Positions 54,360 to 63,712 of a stretch of 64,000 bases of DNA are shown here, one piece after another. The notes beneath the pieces were generated by a model. The model saw only the letters and a program-made list of their open reading frames with translations, had not been told where the DNA came from and ran no database searches. The position numbers were made by a program, and so were the translations under genes. The DNA is taken from positions 1 to 64,000 of the forward strand of contig NZ_JAGGRL010000006.1 of the NCBI RefSeq assembly GCF_018612915.1, written 5' to 3'. Source of the stretch: Stenotrophomonas sp. ISL-67. GTDB taxonomy: Bacteria > Pseudomonadota > Gammaproteobacteria > Xanthomonadales > Xanthomonadaceae. Numbering within the stretch: position 1 is the first letter of the stretch; each line of letters opens with the position of its first letter.

Positions 54360-54838
54360 AGTTCGAAGCCCTGCGCCACCGCGTCAAGCGGGCTGAACAG
54401 GTGGTCGCTATCCGGGTCGACGAAACCCAGTGCAGCTGGTTCACCCTCAGCCAGGCCTGGCGCGAGGGCTGGACCCCGCTGCGCATCATCAGCGTGGGCC
54501 TGGCCGGTGGCTTCCTGGCCGGCAAGCTGGAACCGGGCAGTACCCGTTTCCACGGGGCCCGCTGGCTGCAGATGATCGGTTCGGTCTCCAGCCTGCTGGC
54601 CAGCACCCAGGCGGCGTTCGCTTCGATGCAGGCCACCGAGGCGGCTGATACGGCCGACCAGGCTGCAGACAAAGTGGATGAAGCGGTGGATCCGACCACC
54701 CCGGTTACCCGGGTGCGAGCGGCGACGCCGGACGCTGCGCCGACAACCATGCCGCGTGCCAGCGTCACCGCCACGCAGGAGGCGGCCCAGCCGCAGCCGC
54801 AGCCGGCCGAAGCGGCCACCGACGTTTCCGAGCGTTGA
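54356..54838 (+). CDS. hypothetical protein, YqjK-like position
   Basis: 160 residues. The N-terminal half has a helical basic region and a hydrophobic stretch IISVGLAGGFLAGKL (about 44-58); the C-terminal half is Ala/Pro/Thr-rich and low complexity. In the YqjD-YqjE arrangement a third small membrane gene (yqjK) often follows; sequence similarity is not convincing here. Coupled to the YqjE-like gene by ATGA, so co-translation is expected. Confidence 0.62.
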   Translation: MKFEALRHRVKRAEQVVAIRVDETQCSWFTLSQAWREGWTPLRIISVGLAGGFLAGKLEPGSTRFHGARWLQMIGSVSSLLASTQAAFASMQATEAADTADQAADKVDEAVDPTTPVTRVRAATPDAAPTTMPRASVTATQEAAQPQPQPAEAATDVSER

Positions 54839-54841
54839 GCG

Positions 54842-54868
54842 GTAGAGCCGGCCAACGGCCGGCGCTAC
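54842..54868. repeat. GTAG-to-CTAC palindromic repeat
   Basis: GTAGAGCCGGCCAACGGCCGGCGCTAC: the element has GTAG at one end and its complement at the other, immediately after the preceding stop codon. Confidence 0.7.
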
Positions 54869-54934
54869 CGATTGCACACGCCGCACGCACCCGGGTTGCC
54901 CAATAATGCGTCTCCCTTCCAGCGTGCGACCTGC

Positions 54935-56038
54935 ATGAGCGTTCTTGTGCCCTCCCCTGACGATGCCGAGGCCGTTCCCCTTCCGGCACCGCCCCCGCCG
55001 CGTCCACGCGCGCCCATGTCGCTGGTGGTGCTGGCCACGCTGGCGGTGGGGTTCACCCTGTGGGCCGCGCAGGAAATCATCCTTCCGGTGCTGCTGGCGA
55101 TGTTCTTCGCGCTGGTCGGCAACCCGATCCTGCGCCTGTTGGGCCGGTTGTGGATTCCGCGTTTCCTGGCCGCGGGGCTGGTGATCGGGATAGGGCTGAG
55201 CGGCGCGGTTGCGCTGGGGGTGCAGCTGGTGGGGCCGGCGATGGAATGGGCGCAGGAAGCCCCGCAGCAGCTGCGCAAAGTGGCCCGCCAGGTGCAGAAC
55301 CTGACCAAGCCGGTGCAGCAGGCCAACCTGGCGGCGGAGAACTTCGCGCGCGTGGCTGGCGGCGAAGGCAGCCGCCGGGTGCAGGTGGTGCGTACCCAGT
55401 TGGACGATCCGTACAAGGTGCTTACCCGGGCGCCACGGCTGGCCGCTTCGGTGCTGGCCGTGGTGCTGCTGACGCTGTTCTTCATGATCTATGGGCAGAA
55501 CCTGCAGCGGCATGCCATCGCGCTGTTACCCAGCCGGCAGCAGCAGCGCTTCACCACTGACATCCTGCGGTCGATCGAGCGCGAGGTCTCGCGCTATGTG
55601 TTGACCATTACGGTGATCAACACGCTGGTGGGGCTGATCTTCTCCGGCGTGCTGTTGCTGCTGGGCATCAGCCTGCAGGAAGCGCTGCTGTGGGGCACGG
55701 TGGCGGCGCTGCTCAACTTCGCGCCGTACGTGGGCCCGCTGATCGGGGTGACGCTGATGCTGCTGATGGGCTTCGTGGAGTTCAGCGACCCGTTCAAGGC
55801 CGTGTTGCCGGCGGCCTGCTATCTGGCCCTGCACACCATTGAAGGCCAGGTGGTGACCCCGATCGTGCTGGGCCGGCGCATGGCGATTTCGCCGCTGATC
55901 CTGATCCTGGCGCTGATGGTGTTCGGCTGGCTGTGGGGCATGGTGGGTCTGTTGCTGTCGGTGCCGCTGCTGGTGTGCATCAAGCTGGTGCTGGCGCGGC
56001 TTGACGGCACCCAGGGGTGGGCGAAGGTGTTGGAATAA
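54935..56038 (+). CDS. AI-2E/PerM family membrane transporter
   Basis: A 367-residue polytopic protein with seven or eight membrane helices: paired helices at the N-terminus, a polar periplasmic-type stretch (about 110-190) and a C-terminal set with LLNFAPYVGPLIGVTLM and FGWLWGMVGLLLSVPLLV, the family signature. Members include PerM, TqsA and Na+/H+ antiporters, so the substrate is open. The ATG at 54935 gives a Pro-rich cytoplasmic tail of 35 residues; the frame upstream is not needed. Confidence 0.85.
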   Translation: MSVLVPSPDDAEAVPLPAPPPPRPRAPMSLVVLATLAVGFTLWAAQEIILPVLLAMFFALVGNPILRLLGRLWIPRFLAAGLVIGIGLSGAVALGVQLVGPAMEWAQEAPQQLRKVARQVQNLTKPVQQANLAAENFARVAGGEGSRRVQVVRTQLDDPYKVLTRAPRLAASVLAVVLLTLFFMIYGQNLQRHAIALLPSRQQQRFTTDILRSIEREVSRYVLTITVINTLVGLIFSGVLLLLGISLQEALLWGTVAALLNFAPYVGPLIGVTLMLLMGFVEFSDPFKAVLPAACYLALHTIEGQVVTPIVLGRRMAISPLILILALMVFGWLWGMVGLLLSVPLLVCIKLVLARLDGTQGWAKVLE

Positions 56039-56083
56039 GGGCAAAGCCCGGCCCCGAAAACGCCGGCGTGCGCGGTGCGTCTT

Positions 56084-56145
56084 GGTAGGGTCGCATTCCA
56101 ATCGACCGCCGATAGCGATCGGTGGCCCTTTAGCGGCATGGCCCT
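56084..56145 (+). repeat. GGTAGGGTCG-type dispersed repeat, copy 3
   Basis: GGTAGGGTCGCATTCCAATC with a later GGCATGGCCC, matching the left part of the element at 28905. No right-hand CCCTACC end is evident, so this copy may be partial. Confidence 0.55.
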
Positions 56146-56201
56146 GGGCGAAGCCGCCGTTCCGGCAAATCCCCCGGGGCCGGCAGGAGTAGAATGGGCG
56201 G

Positions 56202-56912
56202 GTGAATTTTCCCGTCCTAGCCATCACCCTCGACCTCGACGACACCCTGTGGCCGTTCGCCCCCATCGGCGCCCGCATCGACCAGGTGCTGTACGAGTGG
56301 ATGCTCCAGCACAGCCCTGCCACCGCCGCGAAGTACCCGGTGGCGGCGATGCGCGAACTGCGCGAGCGCTCGTTCCGCGACAACCCGCATCTGCACTACG
56401 ACCTGAGCGCCCTGCGCCGGTTGACCCTGCAGGAGGCGCTGGAAACCAGCGGGGCCGACCTGGCCCTGCTGGAACCGGCCTACGAGGCGTTCTACGCCGC
56501 GCGCAACCAGGTGGAGTGCTACCCCGACGCGATCGAGGCACTGACCCGCATTGCCGCCCGGGTACCGGTGGCCGCGCTCAGCAACGGCAACGCGGACCTG
56601 GCCCGGATCGGGCTGGACCACCACTTCGCCTTCCAGCTGGGCTCGCGCGAGCACGGCGCGGCCAAGCCGGCCGCCAGCATCTTCCATGCCGCCTGCGAAC
56701 GCCTGGGCGTGGCCCCGGCGCAGGTGCTGCACGTGGGCGACCACATCGAGATGGACGTGGTCGGCGCAATGCAGGCCGGCCTGCGCGGCTGCTGGATCAA
56801 CCGCGTCGAACACACCTGGCACCACCCTTCACTGCAGCCCGACCTGCAGTTCGACACCCTGACCGGGCTGGCCGACTGGCTCGATGCGAACGCATCGCTG
56901 CAGCGCGCCTGA
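56202..56912 (+). CDS. HAD-superfamily hydrolase (YigB-like)
   Basis: 236-residue haloacid-dehalogenase fold protein. Motif I is DLDDTLWPF (nucleophile Asp and +2 Asp), motif II is SNGN, motif III Lys is in HGAAKPAASIF, and motif IV is HVGDHIEMDV. A helical cap sits between motif I and II. It resembles E. coli YigB, an FMN or sugar phosphatase, but the substrate is unknown. The start is a GTG at 56202. An aminopeptidase gene follows after 23 bases. Confidence 0.85.
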   Translation: MNFPVLAITLDLDDTLWPFAPIGARIDQVLYEWMLQHSPATAAKYPVAAMRELRERSFRDNPHLHYDLSALRRLTLQEALETSGADLALLEPAYEAFYAARNQVECYPDAIEALTRIAARVPVAALSNGNADLARIGLDHHFAFQLGSREHGAAKPAASIFHAACERLGVAPAQVLHVGDHIEMDVVGAMQAGLRGCWINRVEHTWHHPSLQPDLQFDTLTGLADWLDANASLQRA

Positions 56913-56935
56913 CCACGAACGGAGCACGACCCCGC

Positions 56936-58303
56936 ATGACCCAGATCACCGGCTTCACCACCGACTCGGCCAACGCCCTGCCGCTGCATGTCATGGAACG
57001 CGAGCAGTTCGCGGCATGGCGCGCGCAGCAGGGCCCGGCACTGGTTGCCTGGCTGGATGCGCAGCACTTCAACGGCAGTGGTGGCAGCGTGGTGCTGCTG
57101 CCGGGCGAACACGGCCTGGCCGGCGCCATCGTCGGGGTGGGCGATCCCGGTGATGCCTATGCGTACGCGCACGCGCCGTTCGCGTTGCCCGAAGGCACCG
57201 TATGGCAGCTGGCCGATACGCTGCCAACCAACATCGAAACCCTGCTGCACCTGGGCTGGGGCCTGGGCAGCTACCGCTTCGCGCGCTACCGCACCCCCAA
57301 CCGCGCCCCGGCGCAGCTGCTGGCCACCCCGGCCGCCGAAGTGCGCGATGTGATCACCGCCAGCCTGCGCGTGCGCGACTGGGTCAACACGCCCACCGAA
57401 GACATGGGCCCGCAGCAGCTGGAAGACGCCGCACGCGAACTGGCCGCCGCCCATGGTGGCCAGTGCGAGGTGATCACCGGCGATGCGCTGCTGGAGCAGA
57501 ATTTCCCGGCCATCCACGCGGTGGGCCGCGCGTCGCACCGCGCGCCGCGCCTGATCGCACTGCGCTGGGGCCAGGCCGGCCGGCCGCACGTGGCACTGGT
57601 GGGCAAGGGCGTGTGCTTCGATACCGGCGGGCTGGACATCAAGCCGGCCGACGGCATGCGCAACATGAAGAAAGACATGGGCGGCGCCGCGCACGCGTTG
57701 GCGCTGGCCGGGCTGATCATGGCGCAGGAGCTGCCGGTTCAGCTGACCCTGCTGATCGCCGCGGTGGAAAACGCGATTGGACCGGAAGCGTTCCGTCCGG
57801 GCGAGGTCATTGCAACCCGCAAGGGCCTGAGCATCGAAATCGACAACACCGACGCCGAAGGCCGGCTGGTGCTGTGCGATGCGCTGACCTACGCCAGCGA
57901 ACAGAAGCCGGAGATCGTGCTGGACTTCGCCACGCTCACCGGCGCGGCGCGTATTGCGCTCGGCCCGGACCTGCCGGCACTGTTCAGCAACAACGACACC
58001 CTGGCCCAGCAGTGGCTGCAGGCCGGCGACAGCACCCGCGACCCGGTCTGGCGCATGCCGCTGTGGCGCCCCTACCTGCGTTACCTGCACAGCGGCATTG
58101 CCGACCTGGCCAACGCCGGTTCGCGCATGGCCGGTTCGGTGACGGCTGCGCTGTACCTGGAGCGGTTCATTGCCGAAGGCCAGGTCTGGGCGCACCTCGA
58201 CGTATACGCCTGGAACGACGGCGAACGCCCGGGCCGCCCGGCCGGTGGCGAGGCGCTGGCGCTGCGCTCGGCGTGGACGATGTTGAAGGGTCGGTACCTG
58301 TAA
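56936..58303 (+). CDS. M17 leucyl aminopeptidase family protein
   Basis: 455 residues. The N-terminal domain is divergent; the C-terminal catalytic domain (about 150-450) has VGKGVCFDTGGLDIKPADGM with the Lys and Asp metal ligands, and the signature NTDAEGRLVL with Asp and Glu ligands. The order and Lys-Asp spacing fit the family that removes N-terminal residues from peptides in the cytoplasm. The ATG at 56936 has GGAG eleven bases ahead. It may be co-transcribed with the HAD gene. Confidence 0.9.
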   Translation: MTQITGFTTDSANALPLHVMEREQFAAWRAQQGPALVAWLDAQHFNGSGGSVVLLPGEHGLAGAIVGVGDPGDAYAYAHAPFALPEGTVWQLADTLPTNIETLLHLGWGLGSYRFARYRTPNRAPAQLLATPAAEVRDVITASLRVRDWVNTPTEDMGPQQLEDAARELAAAHGGQCEVITGDALLEQNFPAIHAVGRASHRAPRLIALRWGQAGRPHVALVGKGVCFDTGGLDIKPADGMRNMKKDMGGAAHALALAGLIMAQELPVQLTLLIAAVENAIGPEAFRPGEVIATRKGLSIEIDNTDAEGRLVLCDALTYASEQKPEIVLDFATLTGAARIALGPDLPALFSNNDTLAQQWLQAGDSTRDPVWRMPLWRPYLRYLHSGIADLANAGSRMAGSVTAALYLERFIAEGQVWAHLDVYAWNDGERPGRPAGGEALALRSAWTMLKGRYL

Positions 58304-58394
58304 GAGCGGCTTCGGTTTGGGTTAAGCGTTGGGTGGATGGTCGCGAACGGTTCGCGGGTCGGCTTCGGATGCTTGTGCCGCGCTTCGCGCGGAT

Positions 58395-58416
58395 GCCGAC
58401 TAACAGTCGGCGCTAC
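58395..58416 (-). repeat. GTAG-type repeat
   Basis: On the minus strand GTAGCGCCGACTGTTAGTCG; a single element in the 245-base gap between the aminopeptidase and catalase-like genes. The rest of the gap shows nothing else. Confidence 0.65.
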
Positions 58417-58548
58417 GAATTGTTACGTGCCCATCGGGATCGGGATACATCGGGTCGAATGTTGTCGAAAATGTGAATACCGGCGTGGCGGGGGTTCTGC
58501 GACCATGGTTGCACCCACCCCTCATGTTCGAGAAGGCAGGTTCGGCCC

Positions 58549-59664
58549 ATGTCGCTCTTTCGATACACCCGCGCCGGCCGCGAGCCGGATGCCCCGCGCC
58601 CGCCCCATTCGCCGCTGCTGTGGATCGCGCTGATTGCGCTGATTGCCGGCGTGCTGATCCTGGCCTTTGCCTGGCTGGCCGGCTGGCTGGGCCGCGACCG
58701 GGCCACGGTGCAGACCTTCACCGACACCATTGAAGCCACCGGCGCCAATCACCCCGGGTTCCGCCGCGCACACACCAAGGGCGTATGCGTGAGCGGCACC
58801 TTCCAGGGCACGCCGGACGCCGCCGCGCTGAGTTCGGCGCGGGTGTTCCGCCAGCAACAGGTGCCGGTGCTGGGCCGGCTGTCGATCGGCGGCGGCGACC
58901 CGCATGGCGCCGACGCCAGTGCGCGGGTACGCAGCATGGCACTGCAACTGGTGAGCGACGACGGCCAGGAATGGCGCACGGCGATGAACAGCTTCCCGTT
59001 CTTCGCCGTGCCCACCACCGAGGCCTTCCTGGAACAGACCCGCGCCGGTATTCCCGACCCGGCCACCGGCAAGCCGGACCCCGCCAAGCAGGCTGCCATC
59101 GCCGCGAAATACCCTTCCGCGCGCGCCTTCGGTGCATGGGCAAAAACCGCACCGTGGTCGACCAGCTGGGCCAATACCGACTACAACGGCGTGAACAGCT
59201 TCTACTTCAGCGCGGCCGATGGCACACGCCAGGCCGTGCGCTGGAGCATGCGCCCACAGGCTGCGTTCGAGGCAATGAGTGCCGAGCAGCGCGCGCAGGC
59301 CGGGCTGGACTACCTGGCCGATGAATTCGCGCAGCGGTTGGCGCAGGGACCGGTGCGCTGGGACATGTGGGTGACCCTTGCCGGTGAGGGCGATGACATC
59401 AACGATCCCTCCGTTCCCTGGCCGCAGGACCGCCGCCAGGTGAAAGCGGGCACGCTCAGCCTGACCGCGATGCAGCCGCAGGCCGGTGGCGCCTGCAACA
59501 ACCTCAATTTCGACCCACTGATCCTGCCGAGCGGCATTGCCAGCAGCGATGACCCGATCCTGGCCGCGCGTTCGGCGGTGTATTCCGAGTCGTTCAACCG
59601 CCGCGAGCGCGAACTGGCCAGCGGCAAGGTCACCGACGCGGCCGGCAAGGAGAAGGCGCGATGA
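58549..59664 (+). CDS. membrane-anchored catalase-family peroxidase
   Basis: A 371-residue protein with a membrane helix near 23-46 and a minimal catalase fold after it. The distal His lies in RRAHTKGVC, and the proximal heme Tyr in RSAVYSESFNRR near residue 345. Such SrpA-like proteins lack the large C-terminal parts of true catalases and act as organic-hydroperoxide peroxidases. The N-terminal helix would place the domain in the periplasm. It overlaps the cytochrome b561 gene as ATGA, so an electron supply from the quinone pool is likely. Confidence 0.87.
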   Translation: MSLFRYTRAGREPDAPRPPHSPLLWIALIALIAGVLILAFAWLAGWLGRDRATVQTFTDTIEATGANHPGFRRAHTKGVCVSGTFQGTPDAAALSSARVFRQQQVPVLGRLSIGGGDPHGADASARVRSMALQLVSDDGQEWRTAMNSFPFFAVPTTEAFLEQTRAGIPDPATGKPDPAKQAAIAAKYPSARAFGAWAKTAPWSTSWANTDYNGVNSFYFSAADGTRQAVRWSMRPQAAFEAMSAEQRAQAGLDYLADEFAQRLAQGPVRWDMWVTLAGEGDDINDPSVPWPQDRRQVKAGTLSLTAMQPQAGGACNNLNFDPLILPSGIASSDDPILAARSAVYSESFNRRERELASGKVTDAAGKEKAR

Positions 59665-60221
59665 ACCGCGATACCGGCCACTTCAACCTTACCGCGCGGG
59701 TGCTGCACTGGCTGATGGCGGTGCTGATCCTGACCATGCTGTTCGTGGGCGTGACCATGGTGGCATCGCTGCACTGGCGGCCGATGCTGGTGGACCTGCA
59801 CCGGCCGCTGGGCATCGCGATCCTGCTGCTGGCACTGGTGCGCCTGTTCAACCGCCTGCGCCACCGGCCACCGCCGTTGCCGACAGACCTGCCTGCCTGG
59901 CAGGCGTTCGCCGCGCATGCCTCGCACTGGCTGCTGTACGGGTTGATGCTGGCGATGCCGCTGGTGGGCTGGGCAATGCTGTCGGCCGGCGGCTACCCGA
60001 TCCAGATGTGGAAGGGCGTGCTGCTGCCGCCGATATTGCCGCACGACGTAGCGCTGTATGCGGCGCTGCGCAGTGCGCACAGCCTGCTGGCGTACGTATT
60101 GTTCGCCACGGTGGTACTGCACCTGAGCGCGGCGTTGTTCCACCTGTGGGTGCGCCGGGACGGGGTGTTCCAGGCGATGGCGAAGGGGCGGGACGCCCCA
60201 GGTGGATCCGAACGATCGTAG
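59661..60221 (+). CDS. cytochrome b561 family protein
   Basis: 186 residues with four membrane helices. Heme-ligand His candidates are in RVLHWLMA (H16), DLHRPLG (H46), ASHWLLYG and RSAHSLLAY/VVLHLSAALFH. These give two bis-His b hemes, one near each membrane face. Such proteins pass electrons from quinol to a periplasmic partner. The close coupling to the catalase-like gene suggests that partner. The stop codon TAG is also the first part of a GTAG repeat. Confidence 0.88.
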   Translation: MNRDTGHFNLTARVLHWLMAVLILTMLFVGVTMVASLHWRPMLVDLHRPLGIAILLLALVRLFNRLRHRPPPLPTDLPAWQAFAAHASHWLLYGLMLAMPLVGWAMLSAGGYPIQMWKGVLLPPILPHDVALYAALRSAHSLLAYVLFATVVLHLSAALFHLWVRRDGVFQAMAKGRDAPGGSERS

Positions 60222-60303
60222 CGACACGCCACGCGTGTCTGCTCTTCGTTCCGGCGTGGGGATGCTTCCGGCGCCACGAGGGACACGCGTGGCGTGTCGC
60301 TAC
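60218..60303. repeat. perfect facing pair of GTAG repeats
   Basis: GTAGCGACACGCCACGCGTG (from 60218) and its exact inverted counterpart ending GTCGCTAC at 60303 are separated by about 40 bases. Together they can form a long hairpin after the b561 gene. The first base triplet supplies the stop codon. Confidence 0.75.
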
Positions 60304-60471
60304 AGTCAGCCTTTCGGCCTGAGGCGCGATGGCGTCGGTATCGGTCCGACCAGCTGTCACTGCCCGCCGCCCCCTCCTGGCGGGCATTCTGTGCCCCACC
60401 CGGCACCCCGCCGGTTTGCCCGTAACGGTGGTTGCGGTCACACTCGGCCCGATTCCACGTCCAGACTCACG

Positions 60472-61719
60472 ATGAACGCATCTGCTGAACTGCTCAAGGA
60501 ACTCCGCATCGACCGCAAGAAGGCGTCGGCTCCGCCGCCGCCTTCCTCGCCACGCCGTGGCCTGTGGATCGCAGCGGCCATCGCCATCCTGCTCGTGCTT
60601 GCTGGCATCGGCTGGTTCGCCTTCGGCCGCGAACGTCCGATCGAAGTGACCACCGCGCCGGTGGTGGCCATCCAGCAGGGCACCGCCAGCAGCTCGGTGC
60701 TCGACGCCAGCGGCTACGTGGTGGCCCGGCGCATGGCCACGGTGTCGGCCAAGATCACCGGCAAGGTCCGCGAGGTGATGATCGAAGAAGGCATGCGGGT
60801 GGAAGAAGGCCAGATCATGGCCACCCTCGACCCGATCGATGCCAACGCCCAGCGCAGCCTGTCGGCTTCGCAGCTGGAAGCCGCGCGCAGCCAGTTGGCC
60901 GGCCTGCAGGCACAGGTGGCCCAGGCCGACGCCGAAGCCGGGCGCCTGCAGACGCTGGTCGGCCAGCAGCTGGTGTCGCGCTCGCAGTTCGACCTGGCCA
61001 TGGCCCAGCGCGACAGCCTGCGCGCCCAGCTGCGCACCGCCCAGCGCAACACCAAGGTGGCCGGCGACGCGCTGGCCATTGCCGACCTTGGCGTGGACAA
61101 CAACATCGTGCGCGCGCCGTTCTCCGGCGTGGTCACCGCCAAAGCAGCGCAGCCGGGCGAAATCGTTTCACCGCTGTCGGCCGGTGGCGGCTTCACCCGC
61201 ACCGGCATCGGCACCATCGTCGACATGGACTCGCTGGAGATCGAAGTCGAAGTGGGCGAGGCCTTCATTGGCCGGGTGCAGCCGAAGATGCCGGTGGAAG
61301 CCACGCTCAATGCCTACCCGGAATGGAAGATCCCCGCCGAGGTGATCGCCATCATTCCCACCGCCGACCGCGGCAAGGCCACGGTCAAGGTGCGGATTGC
61401 GTTGAAGGTGAAAGACCCGCGCATCGTGCCGGAGATGGGCGTGCGGGTGAGCTTCCTGGAAGCGGCCGCGCCGGCCCAGGCGGCTGCGCCGAAGGGCGTG
61501 CGCGTGCCCGCCTCGGCGCTGGTCGAACGCGACCAGAAAACGGTGGCGTTCGTGGTGGGCGATGACAAGCGCGTGCAGCAGGTACCGGTCACGGTGGGGG
61601 TTGCGTTGAACAACGACCGCCAGGTCACCGCCGGGCTCAGCGCCGGCCAGCAGGTGGTCAGCAACCCGCCGCCGGAACTGCGCGATGGCAACGCGGTAGT
61701 GGAAAAGCAGTCGCAGTAA
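60472..61719 (+). CDS. periplasmic adaptor (membrane-fusion) subunit, MacA/RND type
   Basis: A 415-residue adaptor with one N-terminal membrane helix (about 30-50) and a HlyD-type fold: a lipoyl half-domain with SAKITGKVREVMIEEGMRV, an alpha-helical hairpin (about 125-200, rich in Gln/Ala), a second lipoyl half with RAPFSGVVTAKAAQPGE, and a beta-barrel. It would link the inner-membrane ABC complex encoded next to an outer-membrane channel. The ATG at 60472 is used. The open frame begins at 60202 across a repeat and is not coding. Confidence 0.88.
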   Translation: MNASAELLKELRIDRKKASAPPPPSSPRRGLWIAAAIAILLVLAGIGWFAFGRERPIEVTTAPVVAIQQGTASSSVLDASGYVVARRMATVSAKITGKVREVMIEEGMRVEEGQIMATLDPIDANAQRSLSASQLEAARSQLAGLQAQVAQADAEAGRLQTLVGQQLVSRSQFDLAMAQRDSLRAQLRTAQRNTKVAGDALAIADLGVDNNIVRAPFSGVVTAKAAQPGEIVSPLSAGGGFTRTGIGTIVDMDSLEIEVEVGEAFIGRVQPKMPVEATLNAYPEWKIPAEVIAIIPTADRGKATVKVRIALKVKDPRIVPEMGVRVSFLEAAAPAQAAAPKGVRVPASALVERDQKTVAFVVGDDKRVQQVPVTVGVALNNDRQVTAGLSAGQQVVSNPPPELRDGNAVVEKQSQ

Positions 61720-61839
61720 GCAAGGCGGTGCCGCGACCTGGTCGCGAGCCGATGGTGTGCGATTCCCGTGCCGGCCCGGCGCGCATGCGCGCGGTTGCCT
61801 GCATGGTTTCTTCTTCCCACGATTCACGGAGAACCACCC

Positions 61840-62529
61840 ATGTCCACCCTGGTTTCGCTCCGCAACATCACCAAGACCTACCAGCGCGGCCCCGAAAAGG
61901 TGCAGGTGCTGCACGGCATCGACCTGGACATCCAGAAGGGCGACTTCGTTGCGCTGATGGGCCCGTCCGGCTCGGGCAAGACCACCCTGCTCAACCTGAT
62001 CGGCGGGCTGGACACGCCTACCGGTGGCGAGATCGAGATCGAAGGCGAGCGCATCGACCGCATGTCCGGCGGGCAGCTCTCCACCTGGCGCAGCCACCAC
62101 GTGGGCTTCGTGTTCCAGTTCTACAACCTGATGCCCATGCTCACCGCGCAGAAGAACGTGGAGCTGCCGCTGCTGCTCACCCACCTGGGCGCGGCGCAGC
62201 GCAAGCGCAATGCCGAGATCGCACTCACCCTGGTCGGCCTGGCCGACCGCCGCAGCCACCGCCCCAATGAGCTGTCCGGCGGCCAGCAGCAGCGTGTGGC
62301 GATCGCGCGGGCGATCGTTTCCGACCCGACCTTCCTGATCTGCGACGAGCCCACCGGCGACCTCGACCGCGCCTCGGCGGAGGAGATCCTGTTGCTGCTG
62401 CAGCAGCTCAACCGCGAGCACGGCAAGACCATCATCATGGTCACCCACGACCCCAAGGCCGCCGAGTACGCCACCCACACGGTGCACCTGGACAAGGGTG
62501 AGCTCGCCGAAGCACCTGCGGCCCACTGA
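61840..62529 (+). CDS. ABC transporter ATP-binding protein, MacB/LolD-like
   Basis: A 229-residue ATPase with Walker A GPSGSGKTT near residue 40, signature LSGGQQQRVAIARA and Walker B FLICDEPTGDLD, then the H-loop His in MVTHDP. The ELSGGQQQ and EPTGDLD wording is typical of the MacB/LolD/FtsE group. GGAG lies ten bases before the ATG. It lies 14 bases ahead of the first permease gene. Confidence 0.93.
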   Translation: MSTLVSLRNITKTYQRGPEKVQVLHGIDLDIQKGDFVALMGPSGSGKTTLLNLIGGLDTPTGGEIEIEGERIDRMSGGQLSTWRSHHVGFVFQFYNLMPMLTAQKNVELPLLLTHLGAAQRKRNAEIALTLVGLADRRSHRPNELSGGQQQRVAIARAIVSDPTFLICDEPTGDLDRASAEEILLLLQQLNREHGKTIIMVTHDPKAAEYATHTVHLDKGELAEAPAAH

Positions 62530-62543
62530 CGGAGGTCACTGCG

Positions 62544-63701
62544 ATGAAGTACTTCTCGCTCATCTGGGCGCAGCTGTTCCGCAGCAAGACGCGGACCCTG
62601 CTGACCCTGCTTTCGGTGGTGGCCGCGTTCCTGCTGTTCGGCATGCTCGATTCGGTGCGCGTGGCGTTCAGTTCCGGCGGCAGCGTGGAAGGCGCCAACC
62701 GCCTGATCGTGGCCTCGCGCCTGTCCATCACCCAATCACTGCCGATCCGCCTGGAACCACAGGTGCGCCAGGTGCCCGGGGTGAAGGATGTGACCTCCGG
62801 CATGTGGTTCGGCGGCATCTACCAGGACCCAAAGAACTTCTTCGCCAACTTCTCGGTGGCGCCGAACTACTTCGATGTCTACGGCGAACTGCAGTTGCCG
62901 AAGGACCAGCTCAAGGCCTTCCAGGACACCCGCACCGGCGCGGTGGTCGGCGAAACCCTGGCCAAGGAATTCGGCTGGAAGATCGGCGACACCATTCCGC
63001 TGCAGGCCACCATCTTCCCGCGCGGCGGCAGCAACGACTGGCCGCTGCAGCTGGTGGGCGTGTTCCGCTCCAAGGACCGCACGCTGGCCGCCAACGAAGA
63101 ACGCCAGCTGATGATGAACTGGAAGTACTTCGACGAATCCAACGATTACATCAAGAACCAGGTCAGCTGGTTCACCGTGACCCTGGACAACCCGGACCAT
63201 GCTTCGCGCGTGGCCCAGGCCATTGATGCGATCTCGGCCAACTCCGACCATGAAACCAAGACCCAGACCGAATCGGCGTTCCAGCAGGCGTTCGTCAAGC
63301 AGTTCGCCGACATCGGGCTGATCGTCACCTCGATCATGGGCGCAGTGTTCTTCACCCTGCTGCTGCTTACCGGCAACACCATGGCCCAGGCCGTGCGCGA
63401 GCGCGTGCCCGAACTGGCCACGCTGAAGACGCTGGGCTTCAAGGACAGCACGGTACTGGTGCTGGTGATGATCGAGTCGCTGCTGCTGATCGGGCTGGGC
63501 GGCGCCATCGGCATGGGTCTGGCCTCTGCCATCCTGCCGGTGCTGTCGCCGAAGACCCAGGGCCTGCTGCCGCCGCATGTGCCCACCCCGACCTGGTTGA
63601 TGGGTGTGGGGCTGATCGTGCTGATCGGGCTGGTGGTGGGCCTGCTGCCGGCGCTGCGCGCCAAGCGGCTGAAGATCGTCGACGCCCTTGCGGGCCGCTG
63701 A
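62544..63701 (+). CDS. ABC transporter permease, MacB/FtsX-like
   Basis: A 385-residue permease with an N-terminal helix (about 18-37), a large periplasmic MacB-PCD domain (40-245) and three C-terminal helices (about 262-285, 308-335, 350-370) of the FtsX type, including RERVPELATLKTLGF. It lacks an ATPase domain, which is supplied by the preceding gene. Operon with adaptor, ATPase and a second permease. The substrate is unknown; peptides, lipids or antibiotics are typical of the class. Confidence 0.9.
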   Translation: MKYFSLIWAQLFRSKTRTLLTLLSVVAAFLLFGMLDSVRVAFSSGGSVEGANRLIVASRLSITQSLPIRLEPQVRQVPGVKDVTSGMWFGGIYQDPKNFFANFSVAPNYFDVYGELQLPKDQLKAFQDTRTGAVVGETLAKEFGWKIGDTIPLQATIFPRGGSNDWPLQLVGVFRSKDRTLAANEERQLMMNWKYFDESNDYIKNQVSWFTVTLDNPDHASRVAQAIDAISANSDHETKTQTESAFQQAFVKQFADIGLIVTSIMGAVFFTLLLLTGNTMAQAVRERVPELATLKTLGFKDSTVLVLVMIESLLLIGLGGAIGMGLASAILPVLSPKTQGLLPPHVPTPTWLMGVGLIVLIGLVVGLLPALRAKRLKIVDALAGR

Positions 63702-63712
63702 GGAGAACCGAC

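Noticed and set aside
8317-60303. GTAG palindromes read as a CRISPR array
   Set aside because: They are single or facing pairs scattered between genes, with no regular spacers and no cas genes.
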